A DNA stretch of 64,000 nt from Drosophila pseudoobscura (lineage: Eukaryota; Arthropoda; Insecta; Diptera; Drosophilidae), in the NCBI RefSeq assembly GCF_009870125.1, contig NC_046680.1, forward strand, positions 22,215,501-22,279,500. Reading direction: 5' to 3'. Positions 22,219 to 35,200 of this stretch are shown in pieces. Position 1 is the first letter of the stretch. Each line of letters opens with the position of its first letter. Under the pieces are notes generated by a model. The model was given only the letters and a program-made list of their open reading frames with translations, made no database searches and had not been told where the DNA came from. The position numbers and the translations under genes are program-made.

Positions 22219-23781
22219 AAAGTCAAGAGCTATCCATGCTGCTCCTTCTGCCGTCAAAGTTACGCAAAACAAAATCGGAAAAGGCCATCGCCGTCCCATC
22301 TCATACACACACACACGAATACACAGAAAGAGCAGACAAAGATGGCATGGGGCATGGGCCATGGGGCATGGGCATCTTCTCCTTGCCAGCGACAAAGTGA
22401 AAATTTTTTAATTGCATTTTTGCCAACTGTCGCAGCGGATTATTGGCAAGCAATTCATTCCGTTGGAAATTGCAGCGGAAAATCTTTACGTCCCGCCAAC
22501 ACAGAAGTTGCATTAGGCTCTGTCTCAGTCTCAGTCTCTGCCACTGTCTCTGCTTCGCTGAAGAAGAGGAAACCTTTCATTAAAAATTTTTCATTTGCTT
22601 GTTGAGCGGAGCGAGCCATTGTATTCGGGAAATAGGAGAAATAAAAAGAGATATCCGTATTCTGTGAAAGCAAAGGAATATTGCTACTTATGCTAATGAT
22701 GAATCGACATGAAAGTCGCACAATGCAAGAAGGTAAAGGATAAAGGTGATTGCGCTAAAATTCTTGCGAATCTTTTCTCTTGGAAAATACGAGAAATTTT
22801 TCTAATTAAGATGCTTAGTGCAATATCACAGCATCTGGACGTCCATTCATTGATTTGCTCCAAAGGATGGATGAGCAATCTTGAGCAGGAAAAATCAGCA
22901 TACTTTAACAAATGCTTAGATTGCTTTAGTTGCTCGTGATCAAGCGAAGCGAGTGAGCCGGTGGTTGGCGTATATTCATGGCTGTGCATGGGGCTTGCCG
23001 CCTAGCTATTTATTATTATTTATTTCTTTTATATTATGACTTGATTATGGAAAATGATAGTTGCATGTGGGATTCTATTTTTTCTTGCTTGTATATATGT
23101 ATATTTAAATTTAACACACAAACACACACCCAAAATCAATACGAATTACAATTTAGGTCGTTTTTTTTCTCTCAGGATTTTGTTCAACTTGTTTGCCGTT
23201 TTTATTTTTTCTTACGTTTTTTCTTAAACATTTCGGCCGGCCGCTTGTCATGCGATGAAAGAGCTTTCGATGGCCGAGTGTGTATGTGCGTATGTGTGTG
23301 TCCGAGCTGTTATGCGTCGCCACCCAGAAGCTCAAGTTTATAAGAGCCACCACCATCTACCATCTACCATCTCATCATCATCGGTAGCATCATCCTTATT
23401 CAGAGTCCCAGGAAACTTCGTCGATAAGTTGTTGCTGCCACGCAACCAGCACGACAACAACAACAGCAGCAACTACACCAAGAACTGCTACAAAAAAAAG
23501 GGGCAACCTTTGTCATGACCACGTTCATCATCATCATCCTCATGCTCATCATCATCAGCAGCAGCATCAGCAGCAACAACAACCTGGGGGCACGATGATC
23601 ATGATCGATGCGAATGTTGGCAATAGGCACAGCGCCCCAAAGGCAAACGGCGTCTGCGTTTGATTTGTTTGCTGCCGAGATTCTGCTGCTGCTTGACCAT
23701 TAAAAGTACAATGACCAGAGAAAAATAACGTTATTAAGCCATCCAAGCAGGCACCAGCAACCAATGAAAGCTAAACCCTAT

Positions 23782-23810
23782 AACAACAACAACAACAACA
23801 ACAACAACAA
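23782..23810. repeat. (AAC)n microsatellite
   Basis: Nearly ten copies of AAC. Confidence 0.95.
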
Positions 23811-23825
23811 AAATACATAACCCTA

Positions 23826-23849
23826 CGGAATCGGAATCGGAATCGGAAT
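23826..23849. repeat. CGGAAT hexamer, four copies
   Basis: Four perfect tandem copies of CGGAAT. Confidence 0.9.
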
Positions 23850-26800
23850 CAAAACAAAGTGACCAAGAATTGGACCCAAAACACACACACGCAATCCCGG
23901 GGACATGGGGATACTAGTATTGTATATGAGTACTGATGCCCATCAATCCTCAGAGAAGCCAAAGGGTATGTTGAATTCGCTGACACTGATACTAACGAAA
24001 CTAACTGCCAACGAAATTAATGACATGAGTGATTAAGCATTTTGTATAATGATCGTTGGACAAGATGATAGATTTACGAGAAGCTTGCTGTGTTCTGTAT
24101 TTCAGAGAACCTTTTTCGCTCTTTGTAACCTCTTTGTAACTAGTCGCGGGTAGAGGGTAACTACCCTTCGAACACATTACCTTGAACTGCTTTACTTTTA
24201 TTTTTTATACTTTTGCTCCACTTGGCATTCAGGCACGATCGAAAGCGAAAACGCTGGGGGTCCGGTCCGCGCCTTGCGTAAACAAACCAGAAGCAAAAGG
24301 AGCGGAGCTTCACATCCAATCCGAAGCCACAAAATACGTATTTCCGATTCATGGTCTTTTGATTTTATGTTTTATGTGGTTTTATTTCGCTTTTGCCTAA
24401 CTGTTTATCACATGAGAGCTTCAACTAATTGGCTGGGGTCCGTCCTGCTTTTTGAGTTGGGTTTCAGTCTTCTCTTAGAACCTTTTATTAAAAGCAAGAA
24501 ACAAATTGTGTGTGTTTTCTGGAAATTGGCGGTAAATATCGGATTAGCAATTGCAATGCTTTTGAAAATATAAATTCTAGGAAAAGAAATGTGATTACAA
24601 TTTTGAAATTGAAACTTCTACGAACATTCTTGAAATGTGGAACCTCAAATGTTGAAACTTCATCCTTGACTACCAAGCTCTAGAGTTTTCCCAAGGCATT
24701 TCTCTATTATCCTCTTTTGCTGAACGCATCGCTGTGGACTCAGGCGAGTTTCCATTGAATTTCCAGCTTGGTAATTGCAGGCAGTCAACTGCAAAACGGC
24801 TAAATTGGTTGGCCCGATGTACCCTTTGTCTCTGGCTTAAAATTGATTGAAATTATCAGCTCTGGTTTCTGGCATGTCGCTCTCTATCTGCTCCTGCCCC
24901 AGCCCCAGCCTCAGTCTCTTTCTGATGCCAGTGTGTGCGACATTTAATGGGTTAAACGAGGCAATGTGTCGTCGTTGTCGACATTTGCCAGAAAGGCTGT
25001 TACTTAATTGGATTGGATTTAAGCTACAAAATTACAGACAACATGGCTCACAATAACAATAAAGTTGTAGTTAAATTGCTCTGTACGTATACGTGTGATT
25101 GTCACTGGGTCCCTGGTCTCTGTGTTGAAATGATTGCCTCAAATCTGCGGCAGCTGCTCTTATCGCACATCGAGGCAGGCCCCGCATAGATATGCGGCAT
25201 TCCGGCCTGTCAGAAATCAGACAAAGGATCCTTGACACGACACTACTGCTGCTGCTGCAGCACATTGTAATTAGCCATGGCAGCAAATCCTGGCAACCCG
25301 TTACCCAAAATGTCAAAAATTAAACGCTTCGCCAGCAAAAAATAAAAGGACATGCGAATTAGTAGCGGGAGCGGGAGCGGAAGCGGAGAGCTGCAAAACA
25401 CAAATGACAGAAAACCACAAGCCAAAATGCTAACAAAATGGCGATAGGACAGTAGTATGTTATGGGCTATATTTCGGACAGGAAAAGCTGATTACAAATT
25501 GTGTGAAGAGTACTTAAATGTACCAGAATGTACTGGTGTCTAGTTCCTTCAGATCACACCCACAACACCTGAACGCAAATAAATACAAATATACGCACGA
25601 GAGTATGCGGAAATTTGTGAATAAAAGCTAACATAAATCTGTGTATTCCAAGAATTTGCATACACATACGATATACATTTGCTTATAAATTCGAGCCCAT
25701 TCGGGATGCAATTAATCAGAGAGCTCTGCGCACAACCGACTAACCGCAGTGTATCTCCAAAGGTTAATGGTTTCCGTACGAAAATGCTCCATTTCTGACA
25801 TTCCTGCCAGTCAAAATGCACAACTAATGCTTCTGGAAGCAAGCTGGGAATTTCTGACATGCCTTTTACATCTCTAACATGGTTCTTCGGCCCGACTTGA
25901 GGTCGGGGCCTGCCAGCAGCTAACTGGCAAAAAGGAGCAACTCTGAAGGAACTCTGAAGGAACAGCAGTTCTGTTGATGCTGCCAGGCAACATGTTGGCA
26001 GCCACTTCTTCTGTCTGTCTGTCTGTCTTTCAGATACTCCTCTTGTATATAATAATATATACATTTATACATATATATTTATGGTATACGAGTACATACG
26101 CCTAACTGGGTATCGTGCTTTGTTTCGTTGGGTTTTTGTTTTTCTTTCGCTATGGCAACATATTTCACTGCATAATTTCCTAGTTGATGTGACTCCCTTC
26201 CCCATCTACCTCTTTTCAACGCATGCAAATGACAAAAACAGAAACTAGGAGTGGCGGTTAGTGATGGGAAGGGGAGAGTAGAGCCAGCAGGCAAACACTA
26301 AAAAAGTTGACAAGGGGCAGGCCGCAACAAACATCTAACTGACAGTTGTCTTTGTCTCCTAGTATCCATGGAATACAACAAAAGGTATATGGACTATGGT
26401 ACACTAGCGTGAATGAGAGATATCTAGAGATAGCTCGATACTACGAAAGGAAGAAATCCCCTCTATCTTCTATTTACTTTGGAAATATAGGATCTCTTCC
26501 ACTAATCTTTCCAACATAAGTGCTCGATATGGGTATAATTTCCTGTATACGATGCACAGGTATTTAACCCAGAGAAGAGCACTCCGCCATCTCTCTTAAT
26601 CTCTGTGCCGTAAACAGAAAAGAATATCATGCTCTTTTATGGTTCAAAGCTCTTAAGAAGATCATTCAGCAGTGCCCATATAACCATTTTAGTATCTTCT
26701 CTGAAATAACTCAATAAAGATACTCCTTTCGCTATAATATTTGCCTGTTAGGATTTTTTACACCATAGTCAATAGTCTAGACGCCCTTAAATAAATTCCT

Positions 26801-28353
26801 TTGGTAGCCATTTTTCTGCCGTTCTCTTGGCTTGTTATCATTTTTTAATAACATTGTTGCGCACAGTGGTGAAATTTGCATAAAGCACACAGCAGGACAC
26901 TGACGGGACGACAAACGATGGAGAAAGCAGACGGGAAGTACAGCGGAGACAGCGCGTACAACATGTGGTATGAGTAATTTCTTGCTTAAGCACAATACAA
27001 TGACACGAGCGTGCTTTATGGGTCTATGTCTATGTGCGTGTTTGTGTGTGTGTGAGTCTTGACTGGATGAAATAAAACAATTTTCATACAAATTCCGTGC
27101 ATTTGCATAAATTTCATGCACTCCGGACGTGGCGATGTCGTCATTCTCATATACTTAGCAAAGTGCAATGCAACACGAATCTCTCATGGAGGATGGGGCC
27201 GGTCCTAACGAAGGCATCAGAGCATGACAATTCACTGACGTGAAGAGTGTGGTGTCCCCATCTACTACCGCTGCCGCTGCTGCTGTCCCTGGCCCACTCT
27301 ATCATACCATTTACCCCCACTGCCATCGGAACAGGCGGTGTGTTGGGAAAGTTTTGCGGCAAACTTTTTTGTCGCTTTGGCAATAATCATAAAATTTCAC
27401 TGCATATGAAACAAAAAACCATAAAAACTATACAAGAACGGGAGAAAAGAGAACAAGGAGAAACGTGATTGCAACATAAAAGCGTCATTTACATGCCGTT
27501 GTCGTTGTCGTTCAACTTGCATCACTCTCCTGGCATCCGCTGCAGGTCCTGCGGCCCTATCGCAGTGTCTCTGGTCCATTTACGCATGCGCCGGAAACTT
27601 TTCCGTTTGCCATTTGCCGCCTCAATAGTTACCGGCTCCACGCTCTCCGGCCCCTCTTGCCCCTCTTGCCCGACGGCTTTATTGAGGTTTTGTTTAAGCT
27701 TTTAGAGTAGTTTTCTGTCTCTTTTTATCATAGAGAGGGTTCTTTAATGGGGTGTGTGTGGGTGTGGGTGTGGGTAGGGCAACGGGACCCCTTAGCCAAA
27801 AAAAACTTTTTCGGTTCTATGTGTTGGCCGGCAGCATTTTTGCAATTAGGCAACAGTTCTGTATATTTCCTTTCTACTTTTTGTTTCAGTTTGCCAAATG
27901 CAATGGAACTTTTCATTTTCGGCCACAGTTGCAGAGTTTTCATTGCTAACAGCATTCGACAGACACCACACTGACTCCCACAAACACTCGCACATCGCAC
28001 ATTGCACACTGCTGTGAACAGTGCACAGAAATTGGTGCGTAATTGAGACTGACTGTACAGTGGATTGGCGGAGGAGGGGGTGCTGAGCCGTGGCGAAGTG
28101 CTTGTCGGAAAATTTTGAAGAGTATTAAATTATAATTGCGACGGATAGCTATGTGAGAAAAAACAAAAATGTTTAATTGGATGTGTATTTTTTTTTTTGC
28201 ATATTGGTAGCAGTATCCACATTGAGTGGGCTGAGCCTGGGGCTACCTTTTATGGTCTGCTTCATCCGGCACCCATGAAACCTAAGCGACAGGTTCGACC
28301 ATGTTGAGTTGTGCGCCCCAAAGAGAATGGAAAATATAGGGCTGCGAATTTCC

Positions 28354-28376
28354 TTTAATTTAATTTAATTTAATTT
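28354..28376. repeat. TTTAA pentamer, 4.6 copies
   Basis: Perfect tandem TTTAA units. Confidence 0.9.
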
Positions 28377-29674
28377 GAAATTTGAAATTTCTTCCAGTAC
28401 GAGTCTATTTCATTCCATGCGTATCTAATTGCTTGTTAAACTTGTGTTTGTTGGCACTTCACTCCATTTAACACCAGGCAGGCAAACCTTGTACGATTCG
28501 TCCTACATTATGGAACGCATTTGTTTGGCAAATAACATGAGACAAGCAAAAACAAGTCGTGGCCAAAAGCCCAGGCATAAAGATAAGCTAAGACGCTCTT
28601 ATCGCCCACAGATGAAGGCAAGAAAAATGGCAAATAATCTGAGCGGGAAAACACAAACATAGCCTCACGTGCAAGAGGTGGTACGTGTGCGGCGCAGCAG
28701 GACAGGGCGATGGACATGGACATGGAGGATACGAAAATATTGGCCACGTTGACAGCTTAACGTACATAATTAATGTGACAATCCAACGGAATGTGTTTCC
28801 GTGTCGTGTCGGTGTGTTTGTGTGCGGACATTAATATATGGGCATTCGGCCGGATAAACATGTTGCCAAAATGATCAGCCACACATGAAGACACAGATAC
28901 TACACCACACACACACTGCCATTGCCACACATCTGACACTGTTGACATTAATTAGGGCCAAAATGTTTTCTGGCCAGTGCCTCCACACTTAAGCCGCCAA
29001 CTCATTAAAGAAGCGGGCCCAACAGGGCGTATGCGTGACGCGTGCTCAACAAAATTGAGAGACAAACAACAAACATTAAAAGTTTTTATTGTCGAAATGC
29101 GTCCTCCCTGAAAGTGGACCCAAACTTACATATAGTATATAGTCTATACGATATGCAGTGTAATAGCATCCCCCACTTGCCAGGGCAGACAACAAAAAGC
29201 ATTAAATTACTTTATAATCCGTTTATAGCTTTTGCCGGAAGTGATCCAGACACACACACACGCACACACAAATAGGGGGATATAGCACAGACAAACACTC
29301 ACAAACATGCTCTATGGTCTCTGGCTCTTGGGGAGGCAGCTCAACAGCATAATCAAATCAAAGATTACGTTGAAACATTGAAATTACGTCTAGAGCAGAG
29401 AGCACTCACAGTCATGGACACAGTCTCCCCAGTAAGCACACACACGACAAACACAGTGCGCTTGCTCGTCAGTCCCTTGTTTTCGGCCATATCTAGCCGA
29501 AATGAAGTGGTTTTTGGTAACACTCTACCAACTTTATGATACTTTGGGAATGGACTTAGCTAGGGAACTTAATTTTTTCACTTGTCGGAGATCAATCTAT
29601 CAGAATGATATTTCCATAGAATATTTCTAGAGAACATGACAATGTCGTACAAATCAGTCAGGGGTGCGACTTTC

Positions 29675-29709
29675 ATGAATTATATATATGAATTATATGA
29701 ATTATATGT
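29675..29709. repeat. TGAATTATA repeat
   Basis: Three TGAATTATA units, the first extended by a short TATA tract. Confidence 0.8.
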
Positions 29710-30491
29710 TGTTTTACTTTTCAGCATGAAATGCGTTTCAAGTGATATTACCACACAGTTCATTTGCTACCCATTCCTATTCATACTCCTATTACACTGC
29801 CTAACATGAGGCGGGAGATGTGGCTGCCGCAGCACAAACAATTACAAGCATTAGGGGAAATCCTCTACAACTTTGACCCTGGGAAACGTAAACAGAAAAA
29901 AACTATAGAAGCAACAACAGCTACAACACAGCCTTCAAAAAGAATGAGCGGCGGTAATAACTTTGCTTCATTCATTCACACACAAGGTGATTCATGTTCC
30001 ACAAGAGAGAGAGGGAGAGCGAGATGTCCTGCGCAGTCTCTCTCTTAGTCAGCGTCTCTCTCTTTCTCGCTCTCTCCCTCCCTCTCTTTCATTATTGTGG
30101 CCATCTGGCAACGCTACGTAGCAAAGCTGGCTGCGGCCAGCGTCTGCTATCAGTTGGCCTGCTGTCCTCGGCCAAGCACGACGCGTTGGTTGGCTTCCAT
30201 TTCCGTGTCCGTTGGTGTCCTGCCTGTGTGGGAGAGCGTACGTAAGCGCGTGCCTCTCTCTGCCTGAGTGTGTGTGTGCCTGTAGGTGTAAGGGCGCCAA
30301 GTGTTTCACCAGTTAAACAACAACAGTCAAACAGAGACATTTATCCTTCGAGAGGAAGACGCAGACAAATATTTATATAGACAGATAGACAGCCGCAACC
30401 GAAAATATCAAACCAACTGAAAAATTTCTAGAAATAGGCGTCCACAGCGGAAGACGCTGAGAAGCAGGCAACAGTTCTGTTGCCGGCTAAC

Positions 30492-30878
30492 ATGGAAATG
30501 GATGTTAATCGCCAGACACGCCACAATGGCAACCTAATGACCATATCCGCCCGCTGTTCCAACAACAATTCAACAGCAACAATAGCAGCAGCAGCAGCAG
30601 CCACTACAGGAACTGAGGCAGCAACAGCATCCTATTCGGCGCCGCCGAGCGGGTGTTGCGGCATCTTGAGTCGCCTCTTTTGTGTTAATCGCCACAAGGC
30701 AACGCATTCGGTGGCAGGCAGCGAGTGCCACAGCAGCGCTCCATTCTCGTCTCAACTGCACTGCAAGGCGGCCACTGCATCCGGACAGCGACGCCGACGG
30801 ACGCCACAGGAAATCTACTTCGAGAGTCGCGGCAAGTCCTGCAAGAAGCTATTGAAATTCAATGGAAATTCCAATAAG
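30492..30878 (+). CDS. Unrecognised protein, exon 1 of 2
   Basis: First coding exon of a protein that I do not recognise. The ATG at 30492 has a good context (AACATGG); a second in-frame ATG is two codons later. It codes 129 residues: a polar Asn/Thr/Ala-rich start with an alanine run, a CCGILSRLFC segment whose cysteines could be lipidated or bind metal, then a basic region (RRRRTPQEIYFESRGKSCKK). The exon ends in AAG followed by a perfect GTGAGT donor, phase 0. The next compatible exon is at 44621, which makes 306 residues in all. There is no signal peptide or membrane helix, so an intracellular protein is likely. By region it may correspond to a D. melanogaster CG number in the CG304xx series, but I cannot name it. 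A further exon inside the 13.7 kb intron cannot be excluded. Confidence 0.72.
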
Positions 30879-32264
30879 GTGAGTGCCACAGGAACGGGTG
30901 GGGCGGTGGTGGTGGTGGTTTCTCTGCCAATATCAACGAATAGCAGAGCATTTCGCATAAGATTCACAGCACAAAGAAATGGTGATTTAGTGAAAAGAAA
31001 ATGAATTACTCAAAGGTCTTGCATACATCAAGCAGAACTTGAGATTCAATGGCTTCAATTGGGTTGAAAGGGAATAATCAGAGTGGATTCTAGTTACATT
31101 TTGAGGAGGAGACTGAAGAGATCTACAGAGATAGAAAATAGAGATAGATATGAGGATAGACTTACAGATTTGAGGAGATTTAATAGCGTCGCTAGATGGA
31201 CTGAATTTACCATCTTAAATAAAGTAAATCTCCCGCGGCTCCCATTGTTCTCGGTCTGTGAAGATCTTGAGAGATTTCCAATCATTCTCGCATCCTTTTT
31301 CGGCAATCCTCAAAAGTGCATAAATTTTACAGTCTCCTGGTTACATTGTTGGGCCAAGAGCCGGGACCCTAAGCTAAGAGCTACTCAGCCGTAACGTGGC
31401 CAAAACGTGGCCACGGGGGGTGGGCTCTGCTCTTTTCAACATTTTCCCCTGCATACACTTATGCATGTGTTAGAGTGTGCTGTAGTGTGTGTGTGAGCCA
31501 TTGTTATACATTTTTGGAAAATTTGTAGCCAAAGCTATGGAGTGAAGCGGAGTGAAGTTTACTCGATTTCCACCGTTTTGTTTTGTTTGGCTTGTCGGCC
31601 TAGGTGAGAGTGGGTCAGAGAGGAGCTGGAAAAGAGAGGGCAGAGGAAGGCACACACTTTTGTCTGCTTATACCACTTTGCATATAAATCATTTGGGGCA
31701 TTGTGGCGAGAGCGCAATGTGCTTATGAAATATTTCGTTTTGTTTAATGCGCCAAAGGACAAACACTCTGCCGCATGGCACAGCCCTATCCCCTCTTCAG
31801 CCGGCCCCACACTCTGCAGACTAATTAAAAACTTGCAATAAGAAAAGCCAATCAAACAGGTCGATGCACAATAATGGATCTGCCTCCGTTCGTGCCTGTT
31901 TCCGAAAACAGAGAAAAGGACCATATTCAGATACGAATACAAAAGCAAGTACGAATTCGAATACGAGTATACATACGTATGTGTGTCGAATGCACATTTC
32001 AGGCATTGTTCCACATGTAGAGTCGCCCGACGCCCCAGTGGCAGATAGACAATAGCATGTGCAGGCCATCTCTGGCTCCTAGGCACGCACTGAAGCGCAA
32101 GCAACAGGATGAATTTGTTAAACAACACGAACACGAAGGCTCTGGCAGCTCGAGAATGGGGTTTTTGGTTTGAGGAGTGCATGCGAGAAGTGAAAAATGA
32201 AAAACCCCCACGCCCTATCAAGTGACATCATCAATTTCAGTCCATTTTGCAACACAGTCCACAG

Positions 32265-32288
32265 TCCTGGTCCTGGTCCTGGTCCTGG
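32265..32288. repeat. TCCTGG hexamer, four copies
   Basis: Four perfect tandem copies of TCCTGG followed by a degenerate fifth. Confidence 0.9.
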
Positions 32289-35200
32289 TCCTTGGTACTG
32301 CTTCTGGACTAAAGACTGCAACAATGCCAGAGGACATTAGCACCAGAGTCCGATGACAACAGTTCGCCTTTTGCATGTGTCTGCATTAGGAGCAAGGAAG
32401 CTCTAGTTGAATTCAATCGAATCCAAAACTGGTATTGTACTCCTCTCTGTTCTGCTTTCTCTCTGGCACTTCCTTTGACAATCAATCGCATTAACTCTTT
32501 TGTACTCCTTCGATGGCTCGAAACAGAGGGTGGTTTGCACCGAACCCCCAGGCATCGATTTTTTAATGAAGCAATGGCCAAGTTGAGATAAAAAACTGTT
32601 TGTTTTTATCCAATTGCAACCCCCCGAAAAGAGAAAATCCACCCTCGGATGAATGGATACTTCTCGTATAATGCTACATTGAGGTATTCCTATGGTGGGG
32701 GGAATGGATTTATCCTTCTAACCAAATGCGATAATGCTGTAATATGTACTTTGGTACGTCCATAGCTGAGCTTATAAGGTGAGAAAGTGGGATGATATTT
32801 ATATATGCAGAGCACAATTAATGTCTCTACTATTATTTATGTATGTGTCGTTCTATTGTACTTTTCCCTTCCACACAATTAGTTCATGGCCAGTGCTAAG
32901 TATAAAAACACTCAAACATACTCTATTCGAATTATATTCCAATTAGGGCAGTCCTGTTCTGACCTAATGTCATAATTCCATAGACGTATCGTATCAAAAG
33001 TAAGCCCAACCACAAAGGTAATTGCAATCAAGCTCGGAGAGTGCTCAATCATAGAAAGTCTATTATACTAGTATGGAGGGCCTCATGAAGCAAAGCGGAA
33101 ATGACCAGCCACTTTCCTCCTATCTGCCCCTCCTCTGTAACCCTTGCTTTTCCTCTGAACATAGTTATATGTATGTATGAAAGCTGCTCCTTGTCCGGGG
33201 GCATTGAACATACTCGTACTCGTGCATATATATGTGTCTATCTGTGCATACATATGCATAAAAAAGGGAAGAAAAATGCCATCAACATTGCAACGTTGTA
33301 ATTGCCAACAGGCAATGAAGAGCCACAGCCAAGAGGAAAGCATGAGAGAGAGAGAGAGATAGAGCGTGTGTTTGGTACGGGGCAGGCTCTGTAAACTGGC
33401 AACTGCCACATGTCCTGTCAACCCAGCTCGGAGAAAAAAAAGAGAGCTCTTAGCCTGGTCAGTCACCAACAAACGAGAGTCTACCCACAAACTTCTCAAG
33501 AAAATATGAGAGATTGAAGCATTTAAATGAAAATATAAAAAACCAGGAATATTTTATGTCTAAAAACGATAATAAACAGCCTGACCCCAGAAGAAGAAAA
33601 TACTTCCAATTGTTCCTGTAAAACCAACCATAAATCCAAATATTTTACCGCTCCGACCGAAACTAGAATATCTAGTGTAGGATCGACCCTCGTTTTGCGC
33701 TGTGTGCGTTGGGGCGACTGAGCTGTGCGACATTTTTAGCACGCTGCTAATGTGTTTTGGCTGCTGATGCTGATGCTGCCACAATCAGGGGCAGCTACAC
33801 AGGCTAAAGGCGGAAATGCAGAAGGAATAACCAGAAGCTTTGCGGTCCAGTACAGTCTGCACAGACTGACTGATGACCTGATGGCCAGTCGGTCATGCCT
33901 GTCTCTGCCTCTGGCTCCTACCCCTCCTTGCTCTCTTCTATCTGTGGGCTCCGATGGTGAGCCTTCGCCTTTTATAATTTTTGTTCGTAGTCAGACCAGA
34001 ACTATTCATTATAATCAGGCATGATTATGTCTGACCAAAAGTTAAACAGGCCAAGTCAATTCAAGAGTGAATTTTCAGCCGCAATTCTTTTTGAGCGAAG
34101 TGCTGAAAAGGAAATCCCAAACAGCAGAAAGCGGAAAGCTGAATGCCGAGTGTAGAACGTACAATATTTTATATAAAATAAAAAGTCATAAAAATGAACC
34201 GTTAATCCAAGTAGTTGAAACACAGAGAGAGATATACTATATATTATATAGAGAGAGGATGGCAGCCAGTAGAAGGGGTACAGGACCCTTTTTTAGGGGC
34301 AAGCAGATGAAGCGGTTGCCTTTATTTGGATGCCTCCCGTTGCCGTTTCCCCGATGGCGATGGCGATGACGATGACAAGGGTGCTTTGCCGCCTCACTGA
34401 CTAAATAAAATTGGAATTTATTATCATGATTTGTAGCAAGAAGAGGAGGCACCAGCAGCCGTAGCTCCAGAGCCGGAGACAGGCTGAAATTGGCGGGCAT
34501 AAAAGGCACAGCAGTGGCTCCTCCCTATTCCCCATTCCATCCCACCCATAGCTAACTCTGACTCATCGCCAGAGACTGGCAAATGCCTAACCCAAAGTCA
34601 TGGACTTGGATAAGTGAGAGCGGAGCATTCTTAAATTTATATGCCCAGGCACTGATTTAAATCGCTCTGGTCAAAGTTGAAGTCAACGCCTGCTTCGGTG
34701 GCTTCTCTGAGAAGAGGCGTGCCACTGCCATTGAAGGAGGCAGCATCACCAGTAGGGGAAACAGCAGCAGAAGACTTAACTGTGCACTTTCTTGCTGGTT
34801 TATTAGGGTTTTCCCACAAGCTGGTAAGGCGATTTGCTGCTGCTCCATTCTAATTCCCAGCAGCCACTGCAGCTGCTGGCCAACAGGCGCACGGGGTGGG
34901 ACACGCGATGTGGCAGTGGCACTGCCAGCTTTAAGCCATCAATGAGCAACTGAGTGGCAGGCTTTGTAATTGTTACGACGCAACATGGGCAAGACCAATC
35001 CAAGGAAATCTGTACAGATTTATGTGGCACGAGGTAAATCCAGAGGGGACTTTAACGAGGTAAAATTAAATTTTAAAATAATCCCAGAAGAAAACTTGTT
35101 GGTATTGAAACTAAGAATCAAAGTAAAACTTTACCCTCAAATATAATTTAAGTAATTGCTAAAATAATTCATATTGGAATCTCTAAGCTCCTCAAAATAT

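Larger units (their letters stand above)
17344..30491. other. Long intergenic region, no gene recognised
   Basis: About 13 kb between the divergently oriented nord and the unrecognised gene at 30492. Open frames here are short or come from simple repeats (CACA, TATATG, CAA) and lack a recognisable product. The promoters of both flanking genes should lie here. A TATATAG at 30374–30380 is a weak candidate for the right-hand gene. No tRNA or transposon was recognised. Confidence 0.55.

Noticed and set aside
25549..26064. 171-codon minus-strand frame
   Set aside because: No recognisable domain and no G/C-rich third positions, and it sits in repeat-bearing intergenic DNA.
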